From assembly GCF_900102145.1 (NCBI RefSeq), contig NZ_FNBC01000001.1:96741-160740 (forward strand): 64,000 nucleotides of DNA, in the 5' to 3' direction. Of the stretch, positions 46,284 to 57,134 are shown in pieces (position 1 is the stretch's first letter; every line of letters begins with the position of its first letter). Below the pieces are notes generated by a model. That model saw only the letters and a program-made list of their open reading frames with translations, was not told the DNA's origin and did not search any database. Origin of the DNA: Thermus arciformis. GTDB lineage: Bacteria > Deinococcota > Deinococci > Deinococcales > Thermaceae. The position numbers and the translations under genes are program-made.

Positions 46284-48539
46284 TTAGCGGGAGGCCGTCT
46301 CCTTCAGGATGTCCGCGGTGATGACCACCAGAAGCTCCCGGTCCGTGGTCTCGTTGGTCCGTTGCTTGAAGAGCTCCCCGATGAGGGGGATGTCCATGAG
46401 GAGGGGCACCCCCTGCTGGGTCTGGTTGTTCTCCTGGGAGGTGAGGCCCCCGAGGACCACGGTCTCCCCGTCCCTCACCCGGAGGGTGGTGGTCACCACC
46501 TGCTTGGTGAAGCGGTCCACGTCCCCGTCCACGGGGTTGCGCTGGACGTTCCCCGAGACCTCGGCCTTGATGTTGAGGAGGATCTGGCCGTCGGCGGTGA
46601 TCTGCGGGGTGACTTCCACGATGATGCCGATGTCAAAGGGCACCCGCTCCACCTGGTCCCCCACCACCCGGCGGATGAGGAAGGTTTCGCCGGACTGCAG
46701 GCGGGCAGTCTGGTTGTTGAGGACGGTCTGGTTCACGTCCCGCAGGGCCCGGGAAAGGCCCTGGCGCTGGAGGGCCTCGAGGGTGGCCAGGATGTTGAGG
46801 GCGGCGAGGCTACGGGTGGAGTCAAAGATGAGGGAAAGCCCCGAGTCCAAAACGCTCGCCACCACGTTCCCCCCGGCCACGGTGTTCCACTTGAGGCCGA
46901 GGTTGCGGGTGAGGTTGGACTGCACCTCTTGGATACGCACCCGGAGGTTCACCTGGGGCACCGCCTGGTCCAGCCTGGGGATGAGGCCCTCCACCAGGGC
47001 CAGGTCCTCCTGGGTGCCGGTGACGATGAGGGTGTTGGTGCGCTCGTCCGCCACCACGGTGGCCTGCCGGGCCTGGGCTTGCCCCTGTTGCCCGCCTTGC
47101 CCTTGGGGCTTTTGCGCCTGCAGGGCCTCCTGCAAGACCTTGGCCAGGTCCGCCGCCTTGGCGTTGGAGAGCTGGTAGGCCCGCTGGAAGACGGGGGGGC
47201 CCTGCTCGGGGGCCCGGTCAATCTGGGCGAGAAGGCTTTCCACCTCGGCAAGCTGCTTCTCCGTGCCCCGCACCGAGAGAACGGGCTGGCCCGGAACGGT
47301 CTGCACCACGATCCCCGGCACCTCCCGGGCCAGGAAGGGGGCCACCTTCTCGGCGTCGGCGAAGCGCAAGGGGTAGAGGCGCCTTAAGGTGGCCTCCTGG
47401 GGGGCTTCGGGGGCCTGGGGAGGGACGTCGGCGGCCTTCAGGAGCTCGGCGAAGAGGGCGTGCTCCGCCTCGGGGGCCTCGAGGAGGAGGGCCTTGGGGT
47501 TGCCGGGGACCCCCTCCAGGCGGGCTCCCTTGAGCTCCTTTTCCAGGAGGGGCTTTAGGCGCTCCTGGGCCTCCCTAAAGGTGAGGTTCTGCAGGGCGTA
47601 GACCTTCCGGACGGTCTTGGGGACGTCGGCCGTCTTCAGGAGCTCGCTCAAGCGGGCGTGGTCCTCCTCGGTGGCGAGGACGATGGCCCTTTGGGGGTTG
47701 GTGGGGACCACGCTGATCTGGGCCTCGGGGAGGCGGGACTGAAGGAAGGCGAGGAGGTCGGGGAAGGTGGCGTAGGTGAGGGTGTAGGTCCTCTCCACCC
47801 GGGGCTTGGGCTGGGCCAGGGCGGGGAGGGGGCGGAAGTCAATCCCCGCCCGCTGGAGGATGTCGGAGAAGCGGGCGTGCTGCTCGGGGGTGGCGAGGAC
47901 GGAGAGCACGGCCTTGAGCCTCCCGCCCTCCTCCACCACGATCCAGTTCACATTGAGCCCCGCCGCCTCCCGGGAGAGGAAGGGGAGGAGGTCGTTTTGG
48001 ACCCAGGTCTTGGCGCCCTCAATGTTGACCACGGTGCGGGTCTGGCCCTGGGCGTCCGTCTCCGTGCGCTTGTAGGCGATCTCGGGGATGCCCACGATGT
48101 AGGGCCTGCGCTCCATGGCCCCTGTGCGGCTCGGGGCGTCCACCAAAGCGGTGATCACCTGGGTAGGGGCCACCACCACCACGTCGGGGGGCAGGAAGAG
48201 GTAGTCCAGCCCGAACTGGGCTCCGTAGGTGGCGAACAGGAGGTCCCACACCTCCCGGAAGGGCTTGCCCTGGAAGTCCAGCTTGATGTTGGGCAGGGGG
48301 GGCTGGGCCTTGGCGGGGTCTCCGCTTGGATCGTAGGCCCGGTAGATGAGGGGCTGGAGGCCCACGCTCCTCGCCAGGGCCTCGAGGACCACGTCCAGGG
48401 GCAGGGTGAGCCCGGCCCGCACCTGGCTTTCCGAGACCTTGAGGTCCACCTTGGTGGCGAATCGGGGCTCGTTGGGGAAGCTCCCCGCCAGGGCCAGGGA
48501 AGCCGAGATCAAGATCCATACCTTAAGAATGCCTTTCAC
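46284..48539 (-). CDS. pilQ: PilQ secretin
   Basis: Outer-membrane channel for type IV pili and DNA uptake; 751 residues. Signal peptide, then several N domains rich in repeated ELLKTADVP-type segments (RLSELLKTADVPKTV, LFAELLKAADVPPQA), and a C-terminal secretin domain with VVADERTNTLIVTG near 500 and VPLLMDIPLIGELFKQR near 715. GTG start overlaps the pilW stop. Thermus PilQ is longer in its N-terminal region than proteobacterial PilQ, consistent with the thick envelope. Confidence 0.96.
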   Translation of the reverse strand: MKGILKVWILISASLALAGSFPNEPRFATKVDLKVSESQVRAGLTLPLDVVLEALARSVGLQPLIYRAYDPSGDPAKAQPPLPNIKLDFQGKPFREVWDLLFATYGAQFGLDYLFLPPDVVVVAPTQVITALVDAPSRTGAMERRPYIVGIPEIAYKRTETDAQGQTRTVVNIEGAKTWVQNDLLPFLSREAAGLNVNWIVVEEGGRLKAVLSVLATPEQHARFSDILQRAGIDFRPLPALAQPKPRVERTYTLTYATFPDLLAFLQSRLPEAQISVVPTNPQRAIVLATEEDHARLSELLKTADVPKTVRKVYALQNLTFREAQERLKPLLEKELKGARLEGVPGNPKALLLEAPEAEHALFAELLKAADVPPQAPEAPQEATLRRLYPLRFADAEKVAPFLAREVPGIVVQTVPGQPVLSVRGTEKQLAEVESLLAQIDRAPEQGPPVFQRAYQLSNAKAADLAKVLQEALQAQKPQGQGGQQGQAQARQATVVADERTNTLIVTGTQEDLALVEGLIPRLDQAVPQVNLRVRIQEVQSNLTRNLGLKWNTVAGGNVVASVLDSGLSLIFDSTRSLAALNILATLEALQRQGLSRALRDVNQTVLNNQTARLQSGETFLIRRVVGDQVERVPFDIGIIVEVTPQITADGQILLNIKAEVSGNVQRNPVDGDVDRFTKQVVTTTLRVRDGETVVLGGLTSQENNQTQQGVPLLMDIPLIGELFKQRTNETTDRELLVVITADILKETASR

Positions 48540-49450
48540 CGCTCACCTCCAGCTTCCGCGCTCGTCAGGGGGATTTCTAAGCGCTCGTCCTTCAGGGCGA
48601 GGACCACGCGGTCGCCCTCCACCCGGCGGATCACCGCCTCGCTCCCGGGGATGGGGCTTCCCACGGGAAGGACCAGGTAGCCTTCCTTGCTCTCCAGGAT
48701 GGCCACGCTCACCGGGCCTAAGAGGGTTCCGGCGAGCTTGAGCCCCTTTTCCTCCACGAGGGCTTGCAAGGGGCTTTTGGGGGCACCTTCGGGCTTGGCC
48801 TCGGGAGGGGAGGCTTCGGGAAGCGGGGCCTCCACCAGGCCCGAAGGGGCCGAGGGAAGGACGGGGGGCTCCGGCGGGGCCGAGGGGGCCTCCACCTTGG
48901 GCCTGGGGCTGAGGACCTTGGGGGCGGGAAGGGCCCCGCTGGTGCCGGGAAGGGGTCTGGGGGAGGCTTGCCCTGGCGTGGGGAGGGGGGTGCCCGGGCT
49001 CACCCGCACCGGGGGGCCCTGGGGGACGGGGGTGGGCCTGGGGAGGGAGGTGGGCGTGGGCGCGGGAGGGGAGGGGGGTGGGGCCTCCACGATGAGGGGC
49101 ACGAAGGGGTTGGGGGGAGGAGCCTCCTTCTTGGCCTGGGGGAGGGGAAGCGCCTTGGGCTTGACCTCCTCCGGGGTGGGGGGTTGCGCCTGGGGAGGAG
49201 GGGAGGGCTGGGGAGGTTGCTGGGGGGAAGGCTCGCTCAAGGGGGGGATGGGGGCCACCTCGAGGGCCTTGGGGGCTTCCTGGGGAGGGAGGCTTGGGGT
49301 TGAGGCCTCCGCGGGCACCTGGGCGGGGAGGTAGAAGCCCACGTACCAGAGGCTCACCGCGCCTACCAAAAGAAGCCCCGCCAGGAGGAGCTTGGTGGAC
49401 TGGGGGAGGTTCTTCCAGGCGCCCGTGAGGCGGGTCCAGAGGTCCTTCAC
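48536..49450 (-). CDS. pilW: PilW, proline-rich pilus/competence protein
   Basis: 304 residues: an N-terminal membrane helix (STKLLLAGLLLVGAVSLWYV), a long Pro-rich spacer (about 45-215) suited to crossing the periplasm, and a C-terminal beta domain (GLKLAGTLLGPVSVAILESK) resembling PilP. In T. thermophilus the equivalent gene is required for pilus and secretin function. Overlaps both pilO and pilQ. Confidence 0.85.
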   Translation of the reverse strand: MKDLWTRLTGAWKNLPQSTKLLLAGLLLVGAVSLWYVGFYLPAQVPAEASTPSLPPQEAPKALEVAPIPPLSEPSPQQPPQPSPPPQAQPPTPEEVKPKALPLPQAKKEAPPPNPFVPLIVEAPPPSPPAPTPTSLPRPTPVPQGPPVRVSPGTPLPTPGQASPRPLPGTSGALPAPKVLSPRPKVEAPSAPPEPPVLPSAPSGLVEAPLPEASPPEAKPEGAPKSPLQALVEEKGLKLAGTLLGPVSVAILESKEGYLVLPVGSPIPGSEAVIRRVEGDRVVLALKDERLEIPLTSAEAGGER

Positions 49451-50031
49451 CGGCCACCTCCTTCCTGTCCGCTTTCTTCCAGGTCCTTGGCCAGCATGTA
49501 GAGGGTGAGGGTGAGGCTTGTGGAGAGGAGGGGGTTGGCCTCCTGGCCCTGGACGCTCAGGTTGAGCCCGGAGAGGGAGCTGAAGCGGGAAAGGCCCTCA
49601 AGCCGCCTTAAATAGGCGTAGGTTTCCGGGAAAGGGCCTTCCAGGGAGAGGGCCAGGTTCACCGCCCGCACCTCGGGCACGGGGGCCGTGGTGGGGGAGC
49701 GGGTGAAGGAGCGCACCGTGACCCCGCTCCGGGCGGCTTCTCCCAGGATCTCCGAGAGCACCTCGGCCAGGCGCTCCTCCTTGGGAAGGGCCCGGAGGAA
49801 GGCCTGCCGCTCCGCCTGGAGCTGGGCGATGGCCGCGCGAAGCTCGGGCAGGGCCCGCTGGGCCTGGCGCCCCCGATCCCTTTGGGGGATGAGGGTTTCT
49901 ATCTCCTGCCGAACCGCCCCGATCTCCTGCCTCAAGGGGGCGATGCCCAGGTAGTACCAGAGGAGGCCCACCACCGCGGTGAGGGCCATGGCGATGAGGG
50001 CCCACTCCCTTTGCCCCAGCCTAGCGAGCAC
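49447..50031 (-). CDS. pilO: PilO, pilus alignment protein
   Basis: 194 residues: short cytosolic N-terminus, one membrane helix (WALIAMALTAVVGLLWYYLG), coiled coil (about 38-80) and a ferredoxin-like periplasmic domain. The GTG at 50031 is preferred because GGGAGG lies 8 bases upstream; the GTG at 50040 overlaps that site. Overlaps pilN. Forms the inner-membrane platform with PilM and PilN. Confidence 0.88.
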   Translation of the reverse strand: MLARLGQREWALIAMALTAVVGLLWYYLGIAPLRQEIGAVRQEIETLIPQRDRGRQAQRALPELRAAIAQLQAERQAFLRALPKEERLAEVLSEILGEAARSGVTVRSFTRSPTTAPVPEVRAVNLALSLEGPFPETYAYLRRLEGLSRFSSLSGLNLSVQGQEANPLLSTSLTLTLYMLAKDLEESGQEGGGR

Positions 50032-50644
50032 CTTCCTCACCTCCCACCACGCCCACCCGGGCGCTGAAGGTGTAAAGCCCCCGGTTCTGGTCCAGGGAGG
50101 CCCCCTGGAACTCTATGCCGAAGCGGGGCGAGGTTTCAAAGGCCCGCACGAAGCGCACCAGGGCGTTTTGGTTCAGGGCCTCCCCCTGCAGGGCGAACTC
50201 CACCCGCACCTCCTTGCCTCCAAAGGCCCCGTTTTGGGCCTGGCCTTTGGCCTCCTCGAGGGAAAGGGCCCGGCCGCTCACGGAGCGCAGGGCCACGGGG
50301 AAGCGGCCGCCTTCCCTGGGGATCTGCCCGATGAAGGCTGCCAGGTACTCGGACCAGGGGACGAAGTTCTTCCTAAGGCCTTCCCGGATGGCGAGGAGGG
50401 CCTCGAGGGCCTTCCTCTCCTGGACCAGGCGGTTCTGCTCCTCTATGAAGGGCTTCAAGGCCTCTACCTCCGCCTTCAGGGCGTCCCGCTCCGATTTGGC
50501 CAGGGAAAGCTCGGTGTAGGCGGTGTAGTGGAGGAAGCCCAGGGTGCCGAGGACCAATAGGGCGAAGAGGGCCGCCGAAAGCCGCCACCATCCGGGCTCC
50601 ACCCGGCGGCGGAGGTTCTTGGGGAGGAGGTTCAGCCTAATCAA
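50021..50644 (-). CDS. pilN: PilN, pilus assembly protein
   Basis: 207 residues. Begins MIRLNLLPKNLRRRVEPGWW, the conserved PilM-binding INLLP motif, then a membrane helix (ALFALLVLGTLGFLHYTAY), coiled coil and periplasmic domain. Uses a TTG start at 50644 that overlaps the pilM stop; the INLLP-type start makes this certain enough. Confidence 0.92.
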   Translation of the reverse strand: MIRLNLLPKNLRRRVEPGWWRLSAALFALLVLGTLGFLHYTAYTELSLAKSERDALKAEVEALKPFIEEQNRLVQERKALEALLAIREGLRKNFVPWSEYLAAFIGQIPREGGRFPVALRSVSGRALSLEEAKGQAQNGAFGGKEVRVEFALQGEALNQNALVRFVRAFETSPRFGIEFQGASLDQNRGLYTFSARVGVVGGEEGAR

Positions 50645-51770
50645 GGGGACTCACCCCCCTCAAGGCGAGCCCCACGGGCACCATCCACTCGGGGCCGAAC
50701 TCTTTGAGCTTTTCCGGGTCAAAGCGCTTGGGGTCAAACCGCAGCCCCTCCCAGGGGGAAGGGGTGAGGAAGTTCACCCCGAGCACGTCCCCTAGCAGGG
50801 TGGAAAGCCCCCTTAGGTGGCTTCCCCCCCCGTAGAGGAAGCCCACCTCCGGGCTCACCTCCCCGAGCTGCACGCGGAAAAACTCCAGGCTCCGGCGGAT
50901 CTCCTGGGTGAGCTCCACCAGGACGGGGCGGATGGCGTCGTAGATCCTTCCGGGGCTGTACCGCTCCCTTTCCGCGTCAAAGTCCAAGAGGAGCTCCTCG
51001 TCCTCCGTGGGGAGGGTGGCCAGGCCGTAGGTGCGTTTGACCTCCTCGGCGGTGAGGAAGTCCAGGCCGAAGCTCTTGGCGATGGCCTCGGTGAAGTCCT
51101 TCCCCGAGAGGGCGAGGACGCGGACGGCCAGGGGGCGGTCCCCCCTAAGGAGGAGAAGGCTGGTGCTCTCCGCCCCGATCTCTATGGCCACCGTCACCCG
51201 GTCTGGCTCGCCCTTCAAGGTCTCCTCCAGGGGGTAAAGCCCGGCGAAGGGCTTCACGTCCAGGACCACGGGGATGAGCCCCGCCCCCCGCAGGGCCTCA
51301 ATCAGGGAGGCCACCGCCTCCTGCCTCGCGGCGGCCACCATGACCTCCACCTGTTCCCCCTCGGCCACCTCGGCCAGGGGGTCCAAGGGGGCGTAGTCCA
51401 GGACCACCTCGTCAATGGGGAAGGGAATGTAGCGCTCCGCCTCCCAGCGCACCGCCTCCTCCATCTCCTTGGGGGGCATCTTGGGCACCTGGAGGGTGCG
51501 CAGGATGACGCCCGAGTTGGGCACGGCGCTCACCACGTACCGCTTCCTGGTGCGGGCCTCGAGGAGGAGCTCCTTGATCTCCTGGGCCAGGGCCTGGGGT
51601 TCGGCGACCAGGCCCTCCACCAGGGTGCCCGGGGGCAGGGGGCGACTGGCCAAGGCCCTTAGGGTGGGGGGCTGGCCCGAAAGCTCCACCAGCTTCAGGC
51701 TCGAGGCCCCCACCTCGAGGCCTAGGGCTTCCACCCGGGGTTTGAATAGCTTGCTAAAACCCGAAAACAC
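50637..51770 (-). CDS. pilM: PilM, actin-like pilus assembly ATPase
   Basis: 377 residues, FtsA/actin fold. GLEVGASSLKLVELSG near 16, RWEAERYIPFPIDEVVLDYA near 110, EIGAESTSLLLLRGDRPLAV near 190, LYGGGSHLRGL near 320. The GTG at 51770 follows GGGAGGTGAC and agrees with the T. thermophilus N-terminus (...KPRVEALGLE); a TTG at 51791 is unlikely. First gene of pilMNOWQ. TACACT at 51829-51824 is a promoter candidate. Confidence 0.95.
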   Translation of the reverse strand: MFSGFSKLFKPRVEALGLEVGASSLKLVELSGQPPTLRALASRPLPPGTLVEGLVAEPQALAQEIKELLLEARTRKRYVVSAVPNSGVILRTLQVPKMPPKEMEEAVRWEAERYIPFPIDEVVLDYAPLDPLAEVAEGEQVEVMVAAARQEAVASLIEALRGAGLIPVVLDVKPFAGLYPLEETLKGEPDRVTVAIEIGAESTSLLLLRGDRPLAVRVLALSGKDFTEAIAKSFGLDFLTAEEVKRTYGLATLPTEDEELLLDFDAERERYSPGRIYDAIRPVLVELTQEIRRSLEFFRVQLGEVSPEVGFLYGGGSHLRGLSTLLGDVLGVNFLTPSPWEGLRFDPKRFDPEKLKEFGPEWMVPVGLALRGVSPLD

Positions 51771-51892
51771 GTCACCTCCCTTTTTAGTCAACCGAGGCTG
51801 GAGTCATAGCCGAACCTGCCCTTAGTGTATCCCACTCAGGCCAAAAGGGGAAGACTCTTTTCCCTTTCCCATCTTACCTCCTCAAGCCCAAA

Positions 51893-51915
51893 GCCCCCCG
51901 GACGAACCGGGGGGC
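51893..51915 (-). terminator. terminator after hicdh
   Basis: GCCCCCCGG-TTCGT-CCGGGGGGC hairpin followed by TTTGGGCTTG, 20 bases after the homoisocitrate dehydrogenase stop. Confidence 0.75.
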
Positions 51916-51934
51916 GGAGCGGAGAAGATGGAGG

Positions 51935-52939
51935 CTAAAGGGCCTTTAGCGCCTCCACCACCTTCTGGGTGAAGGCTTCCGTGGTGGCGTTTCCGCCGAG
52001 GTCCGGGGTGCGGGGGCCCTTTTCCAGCACCAGGTCCACCGCCTGCTCCACCTTCCTCGCCGCCTCCTTCTCCCCCAGGTAGTCCAGCATCATGGCCGCG
52101 GAGAGGATGGCCGCCGTGGGGTTGGCGATGCCCTTGCCCGCGATGTCGGGGGCGGAGCCGTGGACGGGCTCAAAGACCGCGGTGGCGTCCCCGACGTTGG
52201 CGGAAGGGGCCAGGCCCAACCCCCCCACGAGCCCGGCGGTGAGGTCGGAGAGGATGTCCCCCAGGAGGTTGGTGGTGACGATGACGTCAAAGCGCTCGGG
52301 CCGCATGACGAGCTGCATGGCGCAGTTGTCCACGATGATGTCCTGCACGTTCACCAGGGGGAAGTCCTTGGCCACCTCCTTCACCGTGTCCAGGAAAAGC
52401 CCCTGGGTGAGGGGGAGGACGTTCGCCTTGTGGGCGATGTGGAGGGTCTTCCGGGGGCGGCCCTCGGCGATCCTCAAGGCGGCCCGGCCGATCCTTTCGC
52501 TCGCCTTTTTGGAAATCACCGCGTCGGCGATGGCCACGTCCAGGTAGCGCCTTTCCTGCTCCACGTAAAGCCCCTCGGTGTTCTCGCGGACGATGACCAG
52601 GTCCACGCCGGGGCGGCTTCCCGGGATGGGGCGGCTTTTGGCGGGGCGGACGTTGGCGTAGAGGTCCAGCCTGCGCCTTAGGTAGCGGATGGCCCCGAAG
52701 AAACCGGGGACCTTGCGGGTGGGGCTGGTGGCGGCCCCGAAGAGGGTGGCGTGGCAGGAGAGGATTTTCTCCACCGTCTCCTCCGGCACGGAGGTCCCTC
52801 TTCGCTCAAAGGTCTCCCAGCCCGCCTCGGCCTCCACGAACTCCAGGGGGAGGCCCGTGGCCTCCAGCACCTTTCTCGCCGCCGGGATCACCTCGTGCCC
52901 GATGCCGTCGCCTTCAATCAAGCAGATGCGGTACGCCAT
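51935..52939 (-). CDS. hicdh: homoisocitrate dehydrogenase
   Basis: NAD-dependent oxidative decarboxylation of homoisocitrate in the alpha-aminoadipate lysine pathway used by Thermus; 334 residues, nearly identical to the T. thermophilus enzyme. [20 protein letters not shown], substrate-loop [20 protein letters not shown] (which separates it from LeuB and Icd), [19 protein letters not shown] and [17 protein letters not shown] precedes the ATG. TATATT at 52980-52975 is a -10 candidate. Other lysine genes are not in the window. Confidence 0.96.
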   Translation of the reverse strand: MAYRICLIEGDGIGHEVIPAARKVLEATGLPLEFVEAEAGWETFERRGTSVPEETVEKILSCHATLFGAATSPTRKVPGFFGAIRYLRRRLDLYANVRPAKSRPIPGSRPGVDLVIVRENTEGLYVEQERRYLDVAIADAVISKKASERIGRAALRIAEGRPRKTLHIAHKANVLPLTQGLFLDTVKEVAKDFPLVNVQDIIVDNCAMQLVMRPERFDVIVTTNLLGDILSDLTAGLVGGLGLAPSANVGDATAVFEPVHGSAPDIAGKGIANPTAAILSAAMMLDYLGEKEAARKVEQAVDLVLEKGPRTPDLGGNATTEAFTQKVVEALKAL

Positions 52940-53003
52940 TTCTCCTCCGGGTCAGGGGTACCCCCCTCAACGGGAATATACACTACACAAAGCCCGAAGG
53001 GGG

Positions 53004-53633
53004 CTAGGAACGGAGCGCCAAAAGCCCCAGGACCAGGGTCAGGTAGACCAGGGTGCGGAGGGCCGCTTGGCGTAAGGGGAGGCGGAGGCCCGCCGCCTTC
53101 AGGGCGCCTTCCACCACCACGCCCGCGAGGCCCAGGAGGATGAAGAGGTCCCCCGGGCTCACCACCTTGCGCAAGGGGGGTAAGGGGATCACGTCCCCTA
53201 AGAAGGGCAGACGCGTGTTTTCGTCCAGAAGGGCGTGGACCGCGTCCCCTTTGGTGCGCAGGAGGCTTGCAAACTCCGCGATGCCCGCCCGCTCCAGGGC
53301 GGCGAGGCTCACCGGCATGTGCCCCCCGTTGGCGAAGATCGCCAGGGTGTTGAGGAAAAGGCCCAGGAGCACCAGATAGAGGCTTTTCAGGTGGCGGTTT
53401 CGGTAGAGGCCGTAGCCCACCAGAACCAGCACCAGCGCCTTGGCCAAAGGCCCGGCCACCTCCGGGGGGAAGAGGCCCCGGTAGGTGCCGTAGGCCAGCC
53501 CCCCCTCGGCCAAGGCGGCGGTGAGGAAGGCCCAAGGGGCCTTGAGCTCTATTCCTCCGAGGTCCTTGAGCCGGGCTCCGAGGGCGAGGGCGAGTCCGAA
53601 GCCGAAGAGGGCTGCGAAGAGGTAGAGCGTGAT
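53004..53633 (-). CDS. DUF5317-like membrane protein
   Basis: About 209 residues with five or six membrane helices; NTLAIFANGGHMPVSLAALE and FLGDVIPLP are typical of the DUF5317 family, function unknown. The start is a problem. In this frame no ATG, GTG or CTG is near the N-terminus. An AAGGAGG site at 53647-53641 is followed 7 bases later by ATC (53633), so an ATC start is the best-placed option; a TTG at 53696 lies deep inside the HD-GYP gene with no ribosome site. Overlaps the HD-GYP gene by 85 bases. Confidence 0.7.
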   Translation of the reverse strand: MTLYLFAALFGFGLALALGARLKDLGGIELKAPWAFLTAALAEGGLAYGTYRGLFPPEVAGPLAKALVLVLVGYGLYRNRHLKSLYLVLLGLFLNTLAIFANGGHMPVSLAALERAGIAEFASLLRTKGDAVHALLDENTRLPFLGDVIPLPPLRKVVSPGDLFILLGLAGVVVEGALKAAGLRLPLRQAALRTLVYLTLVLGLLALRS

Positions 53634-54955
53634 ACCGATCCCTCCTTTGCCGCCAGGTAGGCGTGGCGGTCGCGCCAGATGGGGTTCTGCGCCCAAAGCT
53701 CGGCGAAGGCCTCCACCAGCCTGGGGTCAAACTGGTGGCCGGAGGACTCCTGGACCTCCTTTAGGGCTTCCTCCGAGGTCTTGGCCTCCCGGTAGGGGCG
53801 GCCCGCGGTCATGGCCTCGTAAGCGTCCGCCAGGCCCACGATGCGGGCCTCCTCGGGGATCTCCTGCCCGGCGAGGCGCTCTGGGTAGCCCCGGCCGTCC
53901 CAGCGCTCGTGGTGGTAGAGGATGACGTTGTAGACCAGCTGGTCAAAGGCCACCTTCCGCGCCGGGGCGAGGAGCTCGGCGCCTTTGGTGGGGTGGCTTT
54001 GGATGGCGGCAAACTCCTTCGGGGTCAGGGGTCCCGGCTTGAAGAGGATGCGCTCGGGGATGGCGATCTTGCCGATGTCGTGGAGCCGGGCGGCCCGGTA
54101 GACGGCCTGGGCGTAGGCCTCGTCCCCGTTTTTTACCTTCCGGGCCAGGTCGCGGGAGATGTCCGCCACGCGCTCGGAGTGGAGGCGGGTCATGGGGTCC
54201 TTGGCCTCCAGGGCGTTCATGAGAAGCTCCAGGGTAGTGTCAAAGGCCTGCTCCAGGCGCACCTTCTCGTCCCAGTAGAAGCGGCTGTAGTAGAGGGGGA
54301 TGAGGAAGAAGAGCACCGTCCACCCGCCCCAGCCCGCGAGAAGGGGCGTCTCGTAGGCCCGGGCCAGGAGGAGGGCGATGGGGGAGAGGAGGAGGTAGCT
54401 GAGGGCAAGCCAACTGAAGTTTTTCCGCCACGCCTCGCGCCAGGGAACTTTGTTGGCCAGGTGGATGGCGGTGGTCACCAGGGTGGTGTTGGCGAGAAAA
54501 AAGGCCAGAGATGCTACGGCAATACCCATCCCCCCGGATAAGTTCCAGGAACCGAGGTAAACGGGGTTCTGCTGGAAAAACTGCCAGGCCAAAGCCGCCA
54601 GGGCGGTGGCTATGCCGTCCTGGGAGCGGTTGAAGAGGTTCTTATACCAAACTTTTTTGCTCCAACGAGCAAAGAAGCTAACCAGAGGTGCGACCCAAGG
54701 TGGGCTTAATATGACTAAGGCCAGCGCAAACAGAAAAAGCTGACTCATGCTGGCGCTTAGTGGGAGGGGAACGCGGACAGCTATGCTCCAGAAGATGAGG
54801 CCACCCCAGAAAAGTAAGTCTAGGAGGCTTAAGCGGAGGGGCATATCCCCGTAGGCCCAAAGCAGGAAACCCTCCAGGGCCAGGAAGCCCAGGAAGGCCG
54901 AGAGGACCAAAAAGAGCACCCGCGGCGGGGGAAGCTCCAGGCGTTTAAAGGCCAT
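53549..54955 (-). CDS. membrane HD-GYP domain phosphodiesterase
   Basis: 468 residues. N-terminal membrane sensor of about seven helices (1-225), then an HD-GYP domain with LHSERVADISRDLA, metal-binding LHDIGKIAIPE near 290, HHERWDGRGYPERL and ADAYEAMTAGRPYR. The family degrades cyclic di-GMP. C-terminal tail after about 430 is low complexity (SSASDSPSPSEPGS). Start at 54955 gives MAFKRLELPPPRVL; TACACT with a TTGCTC -35 lies just upstream. Confidence 0.9.
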   Translation of the reverse strand: MAFKRLELPPPRVLFLVLSAFLGFLALEGFLLWAYGDMPLRLSLLDLLFWGGLIFWSIAVRVPLPLSASMSQLFLFALALVILSPPWVAPLVSFFARWSKKVWYKNLFNRSQDGIATALAALAWQFFQQNPVYLGSWNLSGGMGIAVASLAFFLANTTLVTTAIHLANKVPWREAWRKNFSWLALSYLLLSPIALLLARAYETPLLAGWGGWTVLFFLIPLYYSRFYWDEKVRLEQAFDTTLELLMNALEAKDPMTRLHSERVADISRDLARKVKNGDEAYAQAVYRAARLHDIGKIAIPERILFKPGPLTPKEFAAIQSHPTKGAELLAPARKVAFDQLVYNVILYHHERWDGRGYPERLAGQEIPEEARIVGLADAYEAMTAGRPYREAKTSEEALKEVQESSGHQFDPRLVEAFAELWAQNPIWRDRHAYLAAKEGSVSRSTSSQPSSASDSPSPSEPGSRTSEE

Positions 54956-54964
54956 GGTGGCCTG

Positions 54965-54993
54965 AGTGTAGCAAATCCCCACCGCTAGAGCAA
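54965..54993 (-). promoter_or_regulatory. promoter of the HD-GYP gene
   Basis: TTGCTC (54993-54988), 17-base spacer, TACACT (54970-54965); nine bases from the box to the ATG, so the leader is about three bases or none. Confidence 0.65.
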
Positions 54994-54995
54994 GT

Positions 54996-55018
54996 GAAAA
55001 AAGGCCAGCTAAGCTGGC
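54996..55018. terminator. terminator of the small peptide gene
   Basis: Minus strand: GGGCCAGC-TTA-GCTGGCC followed by TTTTTTC, a classic strong intrinsic terminator 8 bases after the peptide stop. The plus-strand reading also has a T run. Confidence 0.9.
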
Positions 55019-55025
55019 CCGGTTT

Positions 55026-55121
55026 TTATTCCCACTGCGCAGAAGCCCCAGCCGCGAGCCCAAGAGCGATCAAGCTGCCGAGAAGAACCAACACACGTGC
55101 GATCAGCTTCTTCATCTTCAT
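55026..55121 (-). CDS. 29-31 residue hydrophobic secreted or membrane peptide
   Basis: Translates as MKMKKLIARVLVLLGSLIAL followed by GLAAGASAQWE. It has a basic N-terminus, one hydrophobic segment and an AxA signal-peptidase-like site leaving QWE. AAAGGAGGG lies upstream, best spaced (7 bases) for the second ATG at 55115, which gives 29 residues. It has its own consensus promoter and strong terminator, so it is a genuine transcription unit. The peptide may be functional, or the unit may be a small RNA that also encodes a peptide. Not recognised. Confidence 0.6.
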   Translation of the reverse strand: MKMKKLIARVLVLLGSLIALGLAAGASAQWE

Positions 55122-55171
55122 CCCTCCTTTTCTTCCGCTTCCGGGGGGTCGGCCCCGTTTGCTTGTCTTTC

Positions 55172-55200
55172 ACTTTAGGGGGGTGGGTCAATGCTGTCAA
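55172..55200 (-). promoter_or_regulatory. promoter of the small peptide gene
   Basis: TTGACA (55200-55195), spacer of exactly 17 bases, TAAAGT (55177-55172). One of the best promoters in the window; leader about 40 bases. Confidence 0.85.
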
Positions 55201-55201
55201 G

Positions 55202-57130
<1,929 letters not shown>

Positions 57131-57134
<4 letters not shown>

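Noticed and set aside
46284..51770. Reading the long plus-strand frames across the pil operon as genes
   Set aside because: They mirror pilQ and pilM codon by codon and contain only Gly/Leu/Glu-rich shadow sequence.
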